From NCBI GenBank assembly GCA_009837185.1, contig VXUA01000071.1:1-64000 (forward strand): a stretch of 64,000 nucleotides of DNA, given 5' to 3'. This document shows positions 1 through 7,094 of this stretch, piece after piece. The translations under genes and the position numbers were made by a program. Source of the DNA: Gammaproteobacteria bacterium. Its GTDB lineage: Bacteria > Pseudomonadota > Gammaproteobacteria > Pseudomonadales > Azotimanducaceae. The notes under the pieces are model-generated. The model was not told the DNA's origin. It did no database searches and was given only the letters and a program-made list of their open reading frames with translations. The stretch's first letter is position 1. Each line of letters begins with the position of its first letter.

Positions 1-6
1 CATTCA

Positions 7-140
7 ATCACTTACAGGACGCCCGGAGTCGGGTTACCTGTGAATACAACAGCCCAGTTACAGACAAGAGTCATGATCTTGTTTGGGTGAATAAACAGGG
101 AGCGAATTTATCCTCGTAGACTTTTGATAAGCCCGGCACT
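7..140 (+). ncRNA. Structured leader RNA candidate, copy L
   Basis: This 5' leader lies just upstream of the gene at 180 and is homologous to the leader at 5882-6009 on the other strand. Both copies contain the block CCTGTGAATACAACAGCCC (one difference at its 5' side) and a GGGTRAATAARCAGGGAG block. Visible helices are a hairpin CTGT 38-41 / ACAG 49-52 with loop GAATACA; a hairpin 61-69 / 77-85; a long-range pairing 28-35 / 130-137; and an imperfect outer pairing 7-19 / 111-128. The outer and long-range pairings interleave, so together they form a pseudoknot. The hairpin at 61-85 has a different sequence in the other copy but pairs equally well there. The promoter would lie outside the window. 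The structure is read by eye; I do not recognise a known riboswitch class. Confidence 0.55.
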
Positions 141-179
141 TTGTGTTGGAAAATTCATTAATCTACGGAGGATTAAACC

Positions 180-764
180 TTGAAAATATTCGAAAAACTT
201 AGTCGGCTCGTTCAAGGAACGGCAGTAACTATTGCTTTAGGAATGCTCACGGTCGGAACGTTTGCGTATACAACACCACAACCTTCTGAAGCGGATCAAC
301 CAAACGTCATCCATGACATGGTCGTATCGAACCCAGAATGCGCTGTTTATCTCGAACCATCTAAATACCCCTCCGACGATGTATACTTTTCTGTTTTGAA
401 TGCCGCTGAATCAGGCTCAGGTTTTTTTAGTTGTTGGTTCTACGGTACAGCACAATGTGGACCATTGGGGGATCAATTGTGTCTTCTCTATGGTGCGGCG
501 ATCCAATTACTTCTATTACCATTTACTGGGATATTAGCTGTTATCAAACTAATATCAAAAAAATTAATAAAGGCGACGGTAAATTTGATCATAAAAACAA
601 TAAGCAAATTACCCAAGGTCAAATTGCCATTCACGAAAAAAACTATCGACTTTGGAAAACTAGGAAAATGGCTATTGACCAAAAATGTTGACGATGTTGT
701 TGATTGGTTGTTACTGTCTGGTTTGGAACATGGAAAAAGAATTTGCGAATGTACATATTGTTAG
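180..764 (+). CDS. Exported or membrane protein of unknown function
   Basis: 194 residues with a TTG start, supported by a GGAGG ribosome site 8 nt upstream. An N-terminal hydrophobic segment (about 12-31) looks like a signal peptide or anchor. A second hydrophobic stretch (about 100-127) is followed by a Lys-rich amphipathic region. Cysteines occur in the middle (near 54, 84, 93, 101) and in a C-terminal cluster ending C-E-C-T-Y-C, so disulfides in the periplasm are plausible. It is the first gene behind the structured leader and starts a run of small exported proteins. I do not recognise a family. The hydrophobic-plus-cationic centre would also fit a secreted toxin or bacteriocin-like protein, but that is only an inference. 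Confidence 0.65.
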   Translation: MKIFEKLSRLVQGTAVTIALGMLTVGTFAYTTPQPSEADQPNVIHDMVVSNPECAVYLEPSKYPSDDVYFSVLNAAESGSGFFSCWFYGTAQCGPLGDQLCLLYGAAIQLLLLPFTGILAVIKLISKKLIKATVNLIIKTISKLPKVKLPFTKKTIDFGKLGKWLLTKNVDDVVDWLLLSGLEHGKRICECTYC

Positions 765-796
765 ATCAAGTAGGTAAACAACTCACATTAGACTGT

Positions 797-958
797 ATGA
801 ACAGAATGCTAGCGTATGGGTTAATGACGTTTATCCTTTTTGTTGGTATCTATGGATGTTCTAAAGAAGATGAGGGTACAGAGAGTAAAGAAGACTGTTT
901 TTATCTTTCTGATTTGAGTGATGAAGAACTAGTCGAGTTGTTACTAGATGAGTATTGA
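797..958 (+). CDS. Small lipoprotein, paralogue A
   Basis: A 53-residue protein starting at ATG 797; an in-frame ATG at 749 is also possible. The N terminus is hydrophobic and ends in the lipobox-like V-G-I-Y-G-C, so signal peptidase II processing is expected at the Cys. The mature part is about 33 residues and acidic, with a second Cys followed by a leucine/acidic motif (DLSDEELVELL). It resembles the next gene in lipobox, in spacing to the second Cys and in the Leu-Ser-Asp/Lys-Glu-Glu-Leu pattern, so the two look like a tandem duplication. It overlaps the following gene by 11 nt. Function unknown. Confidence 0.55.
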   Translation: MNRMLAYGLMTFILFVGIYGCSKEDEGTESKEDCFYLSDLSDEELVELLLDEY

Positions 959-1160
959 TCGAATGAAAATAATAGTGACATTCTCATGCGTCACTGTTCT
1001 CATACTCTTTGGACTTTTTGGGTGTTCTAGGAAGTCTGAGCAATCTGAAAACATAGGTATAGATGATTGTATTACTCAAACCGAGTTAGACAAACTGAGC
1101 AGAAAAGAATTGTCCAAACTTATTGCGGAAGAGTCGTATCGAAGGTATCCAGAAGAGTAG
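948..1160 (+). CDS. Small lipoprotein, paralogue B
   Basis: 70 residues from ATG 948, with an alternative ATG at 963. A hydrophobic segment ends in the lipobox-like F-G-L-F-G-C. The mature region of about 44 residues carries a second Cys (D-D-C) and the motif KLSRKELSKLIAEE, parallel to the acidic motif of the gene before it. The start lies inside the 3' end of paralogue A, which suggests translational coupling. The two differ in charge: A is strongly acidic in the shared motif and B is mixed or basic. They could therefore be partners rather than redundant copies, which is inference. No known family recognised. Confidence 0.55.
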   Translation: MSIDRMKIIVTFSCVTVLILFGLFGCSRKSEQSENIGIDDCITQTELDKLSRKELSKLIAEESYRRYPEE

Positions 1161-1175
1161 TACGGATCAGTATAG

Positions 1176-1625
1176 ATGGTAAGATTGATTACATTGATAT
1201 TAACTGGTTTGAGTATATGCGGTTTGCTCGCCATAAAAGAATATTTTTCAGTCAGTAAGTTGTCTTATGTGTTTATGGGAATGGGGGTAGTGACGGGAGT
1301 GAGTGCGGTATTGTTTGATTCATCCATGTTTCTACCTACTATAGCATTTGGGTTAATGGCAAACTTTGAAGGACAGGCAGAAACTGAAGCTATTGAGAAT
1401 GGGACTAATATTTACATCAAAGAGCCGACCCTTCCGTTGTTTGCAGTGATTCTCGCTTTTTTTCTAACATCCGGCACAAGGTGGTGGAGCTTATCCAATC
1501 CATGGGATGTTTTCGCACTAATTGTTGTTGTAGCGTTTCATCTATTCCTTTTGATCGGTGCGATTATTTTCCTTTTACAGAAAACGGAAAGTAAAAACGC
1601 AACCGAGTACGATTTATCAAATTAG
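1176..1625 (+). CDS. Small integral membrane protein, unknown
   Basis: 149 residues starting 15 nt after the second mini-lipoprotein, so probably the last gene of the same transcript. Four to five hydrophobic stretches are visible: about 1-20, 28-48, 50-65, 87-103 and 112-135. A polar loop near 67-86 is rich in Glu and Asn. There is no recognisable motif. The ribosome site is weak, and translation probably depends on the upstream genes. A hairpin follows the stop. Function unknown; context says only that it belongs to a small envelope gene cluster. Confidence 0.55.
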   Translation: MVRLITLILTGLSICGLLAIKEYFSVSKLSYVFMGMGVVTGVSAVLFDSSMFLPTIAFGLMANFEGQAETEAIENGTNIYIKEPTLPLFAVILAFFLTSGTRWWSLSNPWDVFALIVVVAFHLFLLIGAIIFLLQKTESKNATEYDLSN

Positions 1626-1637
1626 ATCTACCTTTAA

Positions 1638-1656
1638 TACCCTGTTCGTTAGGGTA
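1638..1656 (+). terminator. Possible terminator hairpin after the first gene run
   Basis: TACCCT at 1638-1643 and AGGGTA at 1651-1656 form a 6-bp stem with a 7-nt loop, 13 nt after the stop of the membrane protein gene. It is followed by an AT-rich stretch but not a clean T tract, so termination may be weak. Confidence 0.35.
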
Positions 1657-1750
1657 ATTTATGGCCGTGTACAACTCGATTTCTCAGCACTCGAGAAGAT
1701 GTAAATAATGTGTATAATCACAGGGAGATTTAATCTCGAGGGAGGTCAAA

Positions 1751-1933
1751 ATGTTCAACAAACTAAGACGTAAACCAAAGGTGACTCCTGAACCTAAAGA
1801 GCCTGTCATGACGTTAGAAGACTTTGAACGTATAGTCGGTGCGATGATGCGAACGTCGCGGGAAGCGAACTGGGAGAAAAATCGTAAGAAAGCCGAAGAG
1901 GCTGAAAACCAACCAGAAAATAGCGAGACTTGA
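1751..1933 (+). CDS. Small hydrophilic protein, 60 residues
   Basis: The ATG has a strong ribosome site (GGGAGG, 5-6 nt upstream), and a TATAAT sequence at 1713-1718 could serve as a -10 element. The protein is highly charged: a basic Pro/Lys N-terminal part, a central predicted helix (about residues 21-38) and a Lys/Glu-rich C-terminal helix. It has no signal peptide or cysteine. The good ribosome site makes a real gene likely, but no family is recognised. Confidence 0.55.
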   Translation: MFNKLRRKPKVTPEPKEPVMTLEDFERIVGAMMRTSREANWEKNRKKAEEAENQPENSET

Positions 1934-2099
1934 ATACTGTTCTTATGTATAGTATTTATAAAGTTTTGTAAACAAGTATATAATTCCCTTATGAACGGAG
2001 ATATGCAGTGGAGAATGGTTCTACAGCAAATCCCAAAACAAACTGTCTATCAAACTGAGGCAACTTCAGACCACTTTCACGCTACAAAATGGGGAACCC

Positions 2100-2999
2100 G
2101 TGTCTGGATATTGTTCAGTCACTCCAATCAACCAATTGAGCGATCGAGTTTACAGTAATCTTATTGAGAAATCCCCCATATTTGTTGACCGAAATCAAGC
2201 TTTTGAAGTAGTGATACAAAGTGAGTTACCACTGCAATACGTTGAGATCAAGCCCTATCTGTCGCTCAATCGTACCAGGTTTCAAATGGTCGTCCCAAAG
2301 GTTCAAGATTTGTCCAACGAAGAGCAAGAACGTGCGAGGTCGGGTGGAGGGGCAATGGAGATCATTTCTGTACGCGAGATCGAAAATAAGCCGACTCACG
2401 ATAGCCCTTTCATTGTCATCGACGACTTAGACGCGGGCTTTTCAGTGGTCGATAAATCCAACCGATTCAAGGTTCATCCGATAGCGCATTTCGCACGGAG
2501 CTTCATCGGAGTATCGGACCGTGACGTGATTAGGGGTCTGCCAGCGTATCAGTTTGAAGAGATAGCTGTACCAAAGGACATCTGGGAACGAAAGACTGAA
2601 CCTACAGCATACGGCAAATATTGGAAGACGTATACGCTCAATCAGAAAGGCGGTGGCGAAACATATGCCAGATTTGCTTCGGAACTACCAACGCCGGGTC
2701 TCTGGCGTCTAGAGTACTTTTTACCAGATAGGTATGTTATACAAGTTCGAGAGTATGCAAAGCGTACCAGTTCAATCGTTAATAGAGTCAGCCGAGGCGT
2801 CGCGCAAATTGATCTCCGTATAGATGGAGCTGCCCGAACTGAGTCGCTGGATCCCAAGGATCTTGAACTTGGCTGGTACGTGATTGGAAACTACAACATC
2901 AAAGCTCCTGAAGTAGAGGTTTGGATTTCAAACCCACATGACAGCGGCGTTGTATTCGCGGACGCTATTCGGTGGTCCCCTGTTGATAAAACAGACTGA
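2100..2999 (+). CDS. Golvesin-like C-terminal domain protein, possibly N-truncated
   Basis: 299 residues from a GTG at 2100, but the frame is open back to a stop at 1992-1994 and the upstream codons read like protein, so the true start or a lost 5' part is unclear. The last 110 or so residues resemble golvesin/xanthan-lyase-type C-terminal beta domains: a WRLEYFLP strand, a V-A-Q-I-D-L-R strand, G-W-Y-V-I-G-N-Y and the closing V-F-A-D-A-I-R-W. These domains usually form the tail of larger secreted enzymes. The first 190 residues are not recognised and show no catalytic motif I can name. A broken second copy of the tail lies at 3700-3812. I infer a remnant of a larger exported protein, or an accessory module. 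Confidence 0.5.
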   Translation: MSGYCSVTPINQLSDRVYSNLIEKSPIFVDRNQAFEVVIQSELPLQYVEIKPYLSLNRTRFQMVVPKVQDLSNEEQERARSGGGAMEIISVREIENKPTHDSPFIVIDDLDAGFSVVDKSNRFKVHPIAHFARSFIGVSDRDVIRGLPAYQFEEIAVPKDIWERKTEPTAYGKYWKTYTLNQKGGGETYARFASELPTPGLWRLEYFLPDRYVIQVREYAKRTSSIVNRVSRGVAQIDLRIDGAARTESLDPKDLELGWYVIGNYNIKAPEVEVWISNPHDSGVVFADAIRWSPVDKTD

Positions 3000-3102
3000 A
3001 TGTAGAGGAACTAAATGAAGACGCACTACAAATCGTGGCACTATTTTTGCGTAGCTAGGATTTGAACATTCACTATAACTCACATGACTAAAAGGAAAAA
3101 TT

Positions 3103-3697
3103 ATGAAAACTTTTTTGCGCTATCTTTTTTGTTTTAACGCTGCCAGTCGCGGCACACGGTTTCGAATTCTCTTATGTATTCGCCGGCACTTCTTCGGCCG
3201 GAGAGGACGCTGACGCGCTTGTTGGAGATGGAATCGGTTGGCGAGTTGGGCTGGGTACTACATTCCTAAATACTAACAATCACTTTTTTGGCGCGGAAGT
3301 TATCTATGACACTGCCGAAGCAATTGGTCCAATTCCAGCACTAATTGATACAGACAAACAAGATCTCGAGGACAACGCCAATTCCAATACCTATTTATCG
3401 TTTTTGGGTACGTATGCGTATCCGTTCAATGATCGAATCGCCGTCTTGGGTAAAGTGGGTCTGTCTCGGTATTCGGTAGACGTTGAATTTGTTACCGAAG
3501 AATATGAACGTCTCGACGATGAGGAAGAAGACGAGAGCGAGCGTTTTTTCGTACAGGAAGACGGTTTAGAACCAACCGTATCGGGTAGTCTGATTCTGAC
3601 TTTGAACGAGAACATCGCGGTGGATTTTTCCGTATCGAAAATGTTCGGAGATTTCGGAACTACTTCGTTTAGCTTGAACTTTCTTCACTTCTTCTAG
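3103..3697 (+). pseudogene. Outer-membrane beta-barrel protein with frameshift in signal peptide
   Basis: An ATG at 3103 with a good ribosome site (AAGGA) begins a signal peptide, but the frame soon runs off. The frame from about 3131 to 3697 encodes a convincing opacity-type or OmpA-type small beta-barrel: alternating strands such as YLSFLGTYAYPF and LIL-TLNENIAVDF, an acidic loop (near 3500-3545), and a terminal F-L-H-F-F typical of BAM-dependent barrels. Removing one T from either of two T6 runs (3111-3116 or 3125-3130) joins start and barrel into one protein of about 197 residues. Removing it from the second run gives a textbook signal peptide ending A-A-H-G. This may be a true inactivation, a sequencing error, or on/off switching by slippage. 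Confidence 0.65.
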
Positions 3698-3699
3698 TT

Positions 3700-3812
3700 C
3701 TAGCGAAAACCGGGCTGTACGACATCGAGAAACTAGAAGTAGAAGTACGGCTTCATATCCCAACTACAGCGGCGCGGTGTTTGCCGATGCAATTCGGTGG
3801 ACTCCTGTTGGG
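3700..3812 (+). pseudogene. Broken copy of golvesin-like tail
   Basis: Directly after the barrel gene, two frames together encode a near match to the C terminus of the protein ending at 2999. The first frame reads Y-D-I-E-K-L-E-V-E-V (3718-3747); after a shift near 3757-3762 the second reads SGAVFADAIRWTPV (3768-3809). The intact gene has Y-N-I-K-A-P-E-V-E-V and SGVVFADAIRWSPV at matching spacing. It is a decayed duplicate or the leftover of a second gene, with no start codon of its own. Confidence 0.6.
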
Positions 3813-4058
3813 GGACTCAAATTAAAGCAATTTGATTCAGTGTTCATATTTCTGTTACCGCCGCGTCGAAGGTCCTGATTCACACGACTCCGAGCCAGTG
3901 CCCGCCTAGCGCGTTCGTTCTAGAAAAACGCCCCAATCAAAGCCGTGTCTCCGATCAGGGCGAGTTGAGTATTGAATGGGTTGAATCATCCAGTACTCGG
4001 TCTATTTAATGCTGATAACCGATCACTCGTGAACAACCAAATATTTTAGAGCTAGCTT

Positions 4059-5072
4059 TTAAATTTCATCTACTTTTTCCTTCCCCAACTCTTTTTCAAA
4101 CTCCCCTAATTGTTCTTCTAATTTTGTTTTTAACGCTCGTTCCTGCGCGTCGAACCCTTTAGAACTCTCTAAACTCGTACGCATCAATGGAATATAAGGA
4201 ACCGCTTTTTCTCCATACTTAAGCATTGCTTCGACAATTTGGATCTTAGGAGTACCAAACATCAACTGATCCTTTTCTAATACGGTGACAAGCGCTTCAA
4301 AACCCTCGTCTGATCGAAACTCGCCTAGACTGCGCGCGGCTAAACTTGAAAATTGTCGAACTGAGCCAATGTGTGACAATATTTCAATACGAAACTCTCG
4401 ATCTTTGGGATTATTGAATTTACCATGAAAGAGCGCGGAGAGTAAAGGCAGCGGATTATTGGTATCAGATCCTCCCTCGGCTCGAATCTCATCTTCGGTA
4501 TAAGTGACGCGTTGACCATCAGGCAGCCCCCCGCGATATTCACTTGAAAACACGTCCCAAATAATCTCATAGACTTTCTCATCTTGGGGATACAGGTACG
4601 CTAGAGTCAACGGGAGCCCCAGCCAATACGGTCTGGGTAAAACCGATCCAACATCCGTTCCAGACCTCTCGTTGATAGAAAAAACTAAATCAGGGATAAC
4701 ACCGTCTACCTCTTCCCAATTAGTATCCCACATAGCTATCAACTTGTCGTACAAGTCTGGAACATCCTGCAAACGCCGGTCAAACTCGGGGAGCAGTCTT
4801 TTTTCCTCCACTTGAATTCGATTTAAATTCACATAGAAGATAATCGCACCAACTGTACTTTCAACAATTTTAGGGTTGTCGTGTTTCAAGCCCTGTGAAA
4901 CTAAAGTGTGGATCCCCTCGTTTGAAACTTCTGGATCGAACAACACCTCTAGTTTGAGCCCACCAAAAGAGTCATTCTCAGGCTGAGCTTCTTCTTCCCC
5001 TTGCTCCGAAAAGACTTGCACCGCAAACAAAACGAAGACTAGGTGTAATACCATTCCTTGCCGCACTTTCAT
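4059..5072 (-). CDS. Exported HEAT-repeat-like protein
   Basis: About 337 residues from the ATG at 5072; a TTG directly before it is an alternative. The first 24 residues form a signal peptide ending near V-F-S-E. The mature protein is helical and acidic, with HEAT/armadillo-like units such as the stretch around HIGSVRQFSSLAARSLGEF and a following GFEALVTVLEKD, and it ends in a charged coiled tail. Such repeats normally bind other proteins; no catalytic motif is visible. It begins 15 nt after the LRAT-like gene and has no clear ribosome site of its own, so it is probably translationally coupled to it and under the same structured leader. Likely periplasmic. The HEAT assignment is by pattern only. 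Confidence 0.5.
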   Translation of the reverse strand: MKVRQGMVLHLVFVLFAVQVFSEQGEEEAQPENDSFGGLKLEVLFDPEVSNEGIHTLVSQGLKHDNPKIVESTVGAIIFYVNLNRIQVEEKRLLPEFDRRLQDVPDLYDKLIAMWDTNWEEVDGVIPDLVFSINERSGTDVGSVLPRPYWLGLPLTLAYLYPQDEKVYEIIWDVFSSEYRGGLPDGQRVTYTEDEIRAEGGSDTNNPLPLLSALFHGKFNNPKDREFRIEILSHIGSVRQFSSLAARSLGEFRSDEGFEALVTVLEKDQLMFGTPKIQIVEAMLKYGEKAVPYIPLMRTSLESSKGFDAQERALKTKLEEQLGEFEKELGKEKVDEI

Positions 5073-5087
5073 CAAAACAGACAGATA

Positions 5088-5837
5088 CTAGAACAAACTA
5101 GGGAACAATCTCCTCAACATATTTAACAAGACGGGCGCTAGCTTATATCCTATTCCAAAGAACACTCGGTTTTGAGGATTGGAAAAGCCAGAAGTGTCGA
5201 TGCCGGCTACGACCCACTCCGTCCAGTGCTGGCAATTTTGCAAAAACAAATGATATTTCCTGTATTCCCATCCATGATATAGGAAACGTTCGTGCGCACG
5301 GTGATGGTCACTCAAGGGCACGCCTGCTTTTATTTCCTCATCTAAGTGTTCTTCCGGAGCTTGGTACACCATGGTGCAATAGCGCTTTTGCAGGTTGTAC
5401 ATCTCTTGCACATCTTCGAGGTGTGTGTTGTTTATCATCCTACCGGGTATGTAAATAATTGCGCCGAATAAATAACTTCCCACATGGAATAAATAGAGTG
5501 GATCGTCTACGTCAATCGCGTTGTAAAACCCTCTCATTACCGCTTCTTTCGCTTTCTGACCTGGGGGTTTATATCCTTTGGTACGCGCGTAGTAGGGTTC
5601 TTCGTGGCGTATGCTCCATAGTGGGTTCACTAGCTCTAAAGTGCTGCTCAATACTTCAGGGACTCCCCCAAAATTGGGTGTGTGACACGGCCCTACCTCA
5701 ATATAAAATTTCTTCGGGTCTGGCTGACCATCTGGAGGGCTATGTCCGGCAGAAAGATTGTGGGTTGTAAAGGTCACAATCATAAGGACGGAAAAGACTA
5801 CCAGTGTTAGTCTCTTGGCATTTTCAATTAATGCCAT
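5088..5837 (-). CDS. Exported LRAT/NlpC-P60-like protein
   Basis: 249 residues from the ATG at 5837, which has a GAGGAG ribosome site 7 nt upstream; an in-frame TTG inside that site is not the likely start. Residues about 8-28 form a signal peptide or anchor. In the C-terminal third, N-C-Q-H-W-T-E-W-V resembles the Asn-Cys-Glu/Gln-His motif of lecithin-retinol-acyltransferase-like thiol enzymes (NlpC/P60 clan). Possible partner histidines lie upstream (F-H-V-G-S-Y). If so, it would be a papain-like hydrolase or acyltransferase acting in the envelope. The domain is permuted or divergent, so this is tentative. First gene behind the structured leader copy R, followed by the HEAT-like protein. 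Confidence 0.45.
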   Translation of the reverse strand: MALIENAKRLTLVVFSVLMIVTFTTHNLSAGHSPPDGQPDPKKFYIEVGPCHTPNFGGVPEVLSSTLELVNPLWSIRHEEPYYARTKGYKPPGQKAKEAVMRGFYNAIDVDDPLYLFHVGSYLFGAIIYIPGRMINNTHLEDVQEMYNLQKRYCTMVYQAPEEHLDEEIKAGVPLSDHHRAHERFLYHGWEYRKYHLFLQNCQHWTEWVVAGIDTSGFSNPQNRVFFGIGYKLAPVLLNMLRRLFPSLF

Positions 5838-5881
5838 AACAAGTCTCCTCAAATATTGATTGGCGAATCCGACTCCAAATA

Positions 5882-6009
5882 GTGTCGGGTCTATCAGATT
5901 ATTTGAGGAAAGACTCCCTGCTTATTTACCCGGTCAAGGGAACTACCCTCAACCTTTGTACGGGCTGTTGTATTCACAGGCAACCCGACCCCGGGGGCCT
6001 CAAATAATC
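5882..6009 (-). ncRNA. Structured leader RNA candidate, copy R
   Basis: Read on the minus strand from 6009. GATTATTTGAGG (6009-5998) pairs perfectly over 12 bp with CCTCAAATAATC (5908-5897). GTCGGGT (5989-5983) pairs with ACCCGAC (5890-5884), crossing the first helix and so forming a pseudoknot. Hairpin CTGT/ACAG (5979-5976 / 5968-5965) has loop GAATACA. Hairpin GGTTGAGGG / CCCTTGACC (5954-5946 / 5940-5932) sits where copy L has a different but equally paired hairpin. GGG 5986-5984 could instead pair with CCC 5964-5962 next to the CTGT hairpin, offering a switch. The leader ends about 45 nt before the ATG of the LRAT-like gene. The class is unknown to me. Confidence 0.6.
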
Positions 6010-6019
6010 CAATGAAAGA

Positions 6020-6048
6020 ATTTTACTATAAACAAAAACTTCGTCCAA
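6020..6048 (-). promoter_or_regulatory. Sigma70-type promoter for the leader RNA
   Basis: On the minus strand, TTGGAC (6048-6043) is followed after exactly 17 nt by TAAAAT (6025-6020). Transcription would start near 6013, a few bases before the first helix of the structured leader. That agreement supports both calls. Confidence 0.55.
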
Positions 6049-7094
6049 GATCATCTTCAGTAACTGACTTACGGCTTTGGCAGATTTGAGATACCGGTAA
6101 ATGGATCGGACGGAGCGATTCAGTACTGGAGCAGTTTCAGTACAGACAATCCTAACAATTCTGGGTGTTTGCTCGTCTTTTCGATTTGGGGTTATAGTTA
6201 GGACCTAAGAACGGTCGAAACCGCTCGATGTGTGCATTAGGGTATTGGACTCCGACAATCACCGTGATGTCTTTTCGTCTCAACTGTGCATGAAATTACA
6301 GCACCACAATAAACGCTCGCGTCCACGGGAGATCGCCAGGGATGGAACGGCCATAGCGAAACAACCCGTGCCGAAGCTGAGGAATGGAACAGCGCAGTCG
6401 AGCGCGTTGCGGTTTGTATTGTCGGCGATAACGCTCACACGTCTGTTCGATATCATCCGGCAAACGTCAGGAAGGGATCGTACTCATAGTTCAATAGAGT
6501 TATCTGTAATCAAAAAAATGAGATTTTGAACGATTGTACAAAAAATCGACCTTCATAGACGCCCGTAGAGAGCCGAAAACGATGCTAGACGATGTTTAGC
6601 ACCTTGAAGAATCGCTCTTTTTGGGTTTCAACATAAAGGATCAATCAATCGCTCAATTTCATTTGAGCTTCTGTATCTCACAATCAATCTTCGGGTATTG
6701 TTGGTGGCTTGTTCTAAGCGTTTCTCCCTTAAAGCAAAAGTGGCACCCACAACTCGTAATCTCTTCCTTTCCCATCTAGGTATAGCAGAAGTTAAACCTG
6801 ATTCCAAGGATCTAAAAAGCAGTGCGGTGTTGAATGTTAAGGCTAAATTGCAATAAAATACCCGCTTTCCAACTGAGGCAACTTCACACCTCACCATCGG
6901 GACGTTGTGGACGATGTGGATTCAAACAGTTGGTTTACATCGCTGGAGTGAGCGACCGTATCCAATCTGTTTGATGATCGTGCTCATTCTCTGGCTGTTG
7001 CAGTGGTTCATGGCTGCAAGTGTCCTGTCGGCATTTATCGTGATTTAATTGGTAAGCGGAAGATATTGAACGCGTGATTTCTGAGTGTAATGAA
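6049..7094. other. Degenerate region without a confident gene
   Basis: Only short open frames are present, with no ribosome site, domain or codon pattern I can support. Frames that read somewhat like protein are a plus-strand piece near 6068-6205 (ending in a stop shortly after C-L-L-V-F-S-I-W-G), one near 6315-6490, one near 6612-6855, and one near 6870-7050 with a hydrophobic C-terminal segment. They could be debris of old genes. The region separates the accessory cluster from the molybdopterin genes. Confidence 0.4.

Noticed and set aside
1..6020. Leader copies as terminal inverted repeats of a transposon
   Set aside because: They are inverted and bound a 6-kb segment, but compensated stem changes, a promoter at the start and ribosome sites at the end fit transcribed leaders better; no transposase was found. 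Not fully excluded.
6230..6529. 99-residue plus-strand open frame
   Set aside because: No ribosome site, no domain and odd composition; lies in a degenerate region.
2053..6886. 16-base match AACTGAGGCAACTTCA at 2053-2068 and 6871-6886
   Set aside because: Too short, with no extension on either side; could be chance.
6628..6897. 89-residue minus-strand open frame
   Set aside because: Competing frame on the other strand is equally long; neither has start signals or family resemblance.
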